7,275 nt of DNA, from positions 1 to 7,275 of the forward strand of contig JAGLHV010000060.1 of assembly GCA_023143305.1 (NCBI GenBank), in the 5' to 3' direction. A program made the translations under genes and the position numbers. The notes beneath the pieces were generated by a model that saw only the letters and a program-made list of their open reading frames with translations, searched no databases and was not told where the DNA came from. Below, piece after piece: positions 5,934 through 7,275 of this stretch. The DNA is from a bacterium (GTDB lineage Bacteria > CBDUZB01 > JAGLHV01). Numbering within the stretch: the stretch's first letter is position 1; every line of letters starts with the position of its first letter.

Positions 5934-6095
5934 ATGGGCATGGCACTTTTTATTTGGTCAGGAATAACAATTCGAAAAGGCAGGAAATCAAGAAAAAAGA
6001 AAGAATGTCTTTTTTGTGCAGAAGAAATTTTGACAGATGCAAAAATATGTAAACATTGTGGTAAAGAATTGCCTGCGCCAAATATTGAAACTTGA
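5934..6095 (+). CDS. short zinc-ribbon protein, probably a 5'-shortened membrane-anchored form
   Basis: The frame from ATG 5934 (or 5940) to TGA 6095 gives 53 residues: the end of a hydrophobic segment (MGMALFIWSGITI), a very basic stretch (RKGRKSRKKK), then a compact zinc ribbon with CLFC (residues 25-28) and CKHC (39-42), preserving the CxFCAEEI...AKxCKHCGKEL pattern common in small prokaryotic zinc-ribbon proteins. The four cysteines would bind one zinc; the function is unknown. No Shine-Dalgarno precedes the ATG. Directly upstream of a T8 run (5920-5927) a different frame encodes a hydrophobic segment (IIAAVLILGVLVANNS), and one base less in that run would fuse the two into a membrane-anchored protein. 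So the gene may be frameshifted, or a sequencing indel is present. YidD follows after 24 bp. Confidence 0.6.
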   Translation: MGMALFIWSGITIRKGRKSRKKKECLFCAEEILTDAKICKHCGKELPAPNIET

Positions 6096-6119
6096 AAAAA
6101 TTATTTTTGGAAAAAACGA

Positions 6120-6509
6120 ATGAAGAAATTAGAAATAGAACGAATAAAAAATATCACAAAATTTGTTTTAATTTGTTCTGTTTTATTGGGATCAGTGAAC
6201 ATAGTTTATGGAAATCAAGATATTAAGCAACTAGATAAACAAAATCTTAAAGATTTTGTTTCTTTTCCTTTAAAAGTAATAGTTTGGAGTTACAGGAAAG
6301 TCATTGGAAAGGGTGTGCGTAGCTTTTGTCCAATGTATCCAAGTTGTTCAACATATGGATTACAGGCAATTAACTCTCAAAGTCCATTCAAAAGTTTTTT
6401 ATGTATTGTTGATCGTTTGGATAGATGTGGACACGACAGATATTTGTATCCTTTAATTCATAAGGATAGTAAATTATTGCTTTATGATCCATTACCGGAG
6501 AGAAAATGA
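6120..6509 (+). CDS. yidD: membrane protein insertion efficiency factor YidD (with N-terminal hydrophobic extension)
   Basis: A 129-residue protein. Residues 48-127 are the YidD domain: FPLKVIVWSYRKVIG, then the signature FCPMYPSCSTYGLQAI (69-84) with Cys70 and Cys76, DRLDRCGHD (98-106) with Cys103, and YDPLPE near the C-terminus. In E. coli YidD is an about 85-residue inner-membrane-associated protein that helps YidC-dependent insertion of proteins. Here an extra N-terminal part has a hydrophobic segment (about residues 14-30, ending IVYGN), so the protein is probably a signal-anchor or exported form. The usual setting is rpmH-rnpA-yidD-yidC; here it sits between a zinc-ribbon gene and a TPR/membrane gene instead. 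The Shine-Dalgarno (GGAAA at 6109-6113) is weak. Its TGA overlaps the next start codon, showing translational coupling. Confidence 0.87.
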   Translation: MKKLEIERIKNITKFVLICSVLLGSVNIVYGNQDIKQLDKQNLKDFVSFPLKVIVWSYRKVIGKGVRSFCPMYPSCSTYGLQAINSQSPFKSFLCIVDRLDRCGHDRYLYPLIHKDSKLLLYDPLPERK

Positions 6510-7275
6510 TGTTTAAAAAATTTGTCATCATACTGCTTTATTTAAGTTTATCTGTTAATATCGGCACTTGCCGTGAATTGGGACCTAAAACTTTAATTGA
6601 ATATGGTAACACATTAGCATTGCGCGGTGAATTCAAACTAGCTGCGGAAGAATATTTCCGCTCTTTTTTTTATTTTCCAAATTTACGAAATGAATTAACT
6701 CTTATTGAAACAATGTTAAAATTTGCTGAAAAGTCCGAAGATTACTATTACGCATTGAAGCTTTCCGGACAAGTTGAAAATTTTGATTTTCCAATGGAAT
6801 CAAATTATATTGGTAGATATTTTCGAGGAAGATCAAAATATCACATAGGTGAATATTCATCAGCAATTGCAATACTTAATATGCCTAATGAATGCCCGCA
6901 GTCAACAAAATGGGTAAGTCAATTTTATCGTGGTTTATCTTTGATGCGAATGAAAAAATGGAGTAATGCGGTAAAAGAGTTTGAATCTATTGGGTCGGAA
7001 TTTCGGTATAATGAATATAAAATGAAAGCAATTTTGAATGCTAAAAAAGGGGAAAGTATCCGTTTTTGTTCTCCCCGAAAAGCTGGCATTTTATCTGCCA
7101 TCATACCGGGGAGTGGATATTTTTATTCTAAAAGTCCTAACTCTGGACTGGCATCTTTTTGCACGATAGGACTTTTATTATATGGATCTATTTCTGCATT
7201 TCAAAGTCAAAATGATGGCACAGGGGTACTTTTATCAATTATTGGATTTGGGTGGCATTTGGGTGGAATTTATGG
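6506..7275 (+). CDS. TPR-containing exported membrane protein, DUF5683-like C-terminus (partial, runs off the window)
   Basis: The frame is open from ATG 6506 to the window end (256 codons, no stop). The stop of yidD overlaps it (ATGATG with TGA at 6507-6509); GGAG at 6497-6500 lies 5 nt before ATG 6506 and 8 nt before the second ATG at 6509, so either may be used. An N-terminal signal peptide (about residues 1-22; it ends NIGTC, which is a poor lipobox) is followed by TPR-like helices: LIEYGNTLALRGEFKLAAEEYF (30-51), a helix pair around 104-124, and FYRGLSLMRMKKWSNAVKEFE (140-160). From residue 191 come hydrophobic segments beginning AGILSAIIPGSGYFY (193-207), a glycine-rich turn seen in DUF5683-like/TM2-like membrane proteins, with more spans at about 214-231 and 241-256. 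It probably sits in the envelope with its TPR part in the periplasm. Function unknown; coupling to yidD suggests a shared process. Confidence 0.75.
   Translation, partial: MMFKKFVIILLYLSLSVNIGTCRELGPKTLIEYGNTLALRGEFKLAAEEYFRSFFYFPNLRNELTLIETMLKFAEKSEDYYYALKLSGQVENFDFPMESNYIGRYFRGRSKYHIGEYSSAIAILNMPNECPQSTKWVSQFYRGLSLMRMKKWSNAVKEFESIGSEFRYNEYKMKAILNAKKGESIRFCSPRKAGILSAIIPGSGYFYSKSPNSGLASFCTIGLLLYGSISAFQSQNDGTGVLLSIIGFGWHLGGIY

Overview
This is an AT-rich stretch (roughly 30-35% G+C by eye) from a bacterium with a diderm-type envelope. The envelope inference rests on a periplasmic SurA/PpiD-like chaperone, a membrane-anchored M23 peptidoglycan hydrolase with a bactofilin, and a YidD-type insertion factor. 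No rRNA, tRNA or CRISPR array is visible. Gene content and the scattered GC-rich hairpin repeats would fit an uncultured lineage such as Omnitrophota, but that is a guess from style and not a demonstrated assignment.

Layout. Positions 1-1771 (+) look like the end of an operon: the 3' end of an unidentified gene (possibly LptE-like), a 68-aa two-span membrane protein, and a full-length PmbA/TldE-family protein. Converging on it, 7 bp away, is a SurA_N-type membrane-anchored chaperone without a PPIase domain (1779-2480, -). It diverges from an AEC-family transporter (2583-3467, +), whose 3' end overlaps by 14 bp the convergent bactofilin gene (3454-3888, -). The bactofilin lies directly downstream of an M23 metallopeptidase (3965-4894, -). 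The two form a cell-shape/wall-remodelling operon driven by a good sigma70-like promoter at 4971-4998.

Positions 4999-5933 are gene-poor and scarred. They hold a frameshifted and truncated transposase N-terminus (5233 to about 5395), which ends next to a GC-rich palindromic repeat (5401-5431). A second REP-like hairpin (5458-5479) and a stretch of locally higher GC with only short, conflicting ORFs follow. This looks like decayed mobile DNA separating two gene blocks.

Positions 5934-7275 (+) are a second small operon: a short zinc-ribbon protein (probably missing its N-terminus through a frameshift in a T8 run), YidD with an added N-terminal hydrophobic segment, and the start of a TPR/membrane protein translationally coupled to YidD and running off the window end.

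I see no clearly new biological system. The points most worth a second look are the transposase relic/repeat junction, the zinc-ribbon/YidD/TPR-membrane cassette, and the M23-bactofilin pair.
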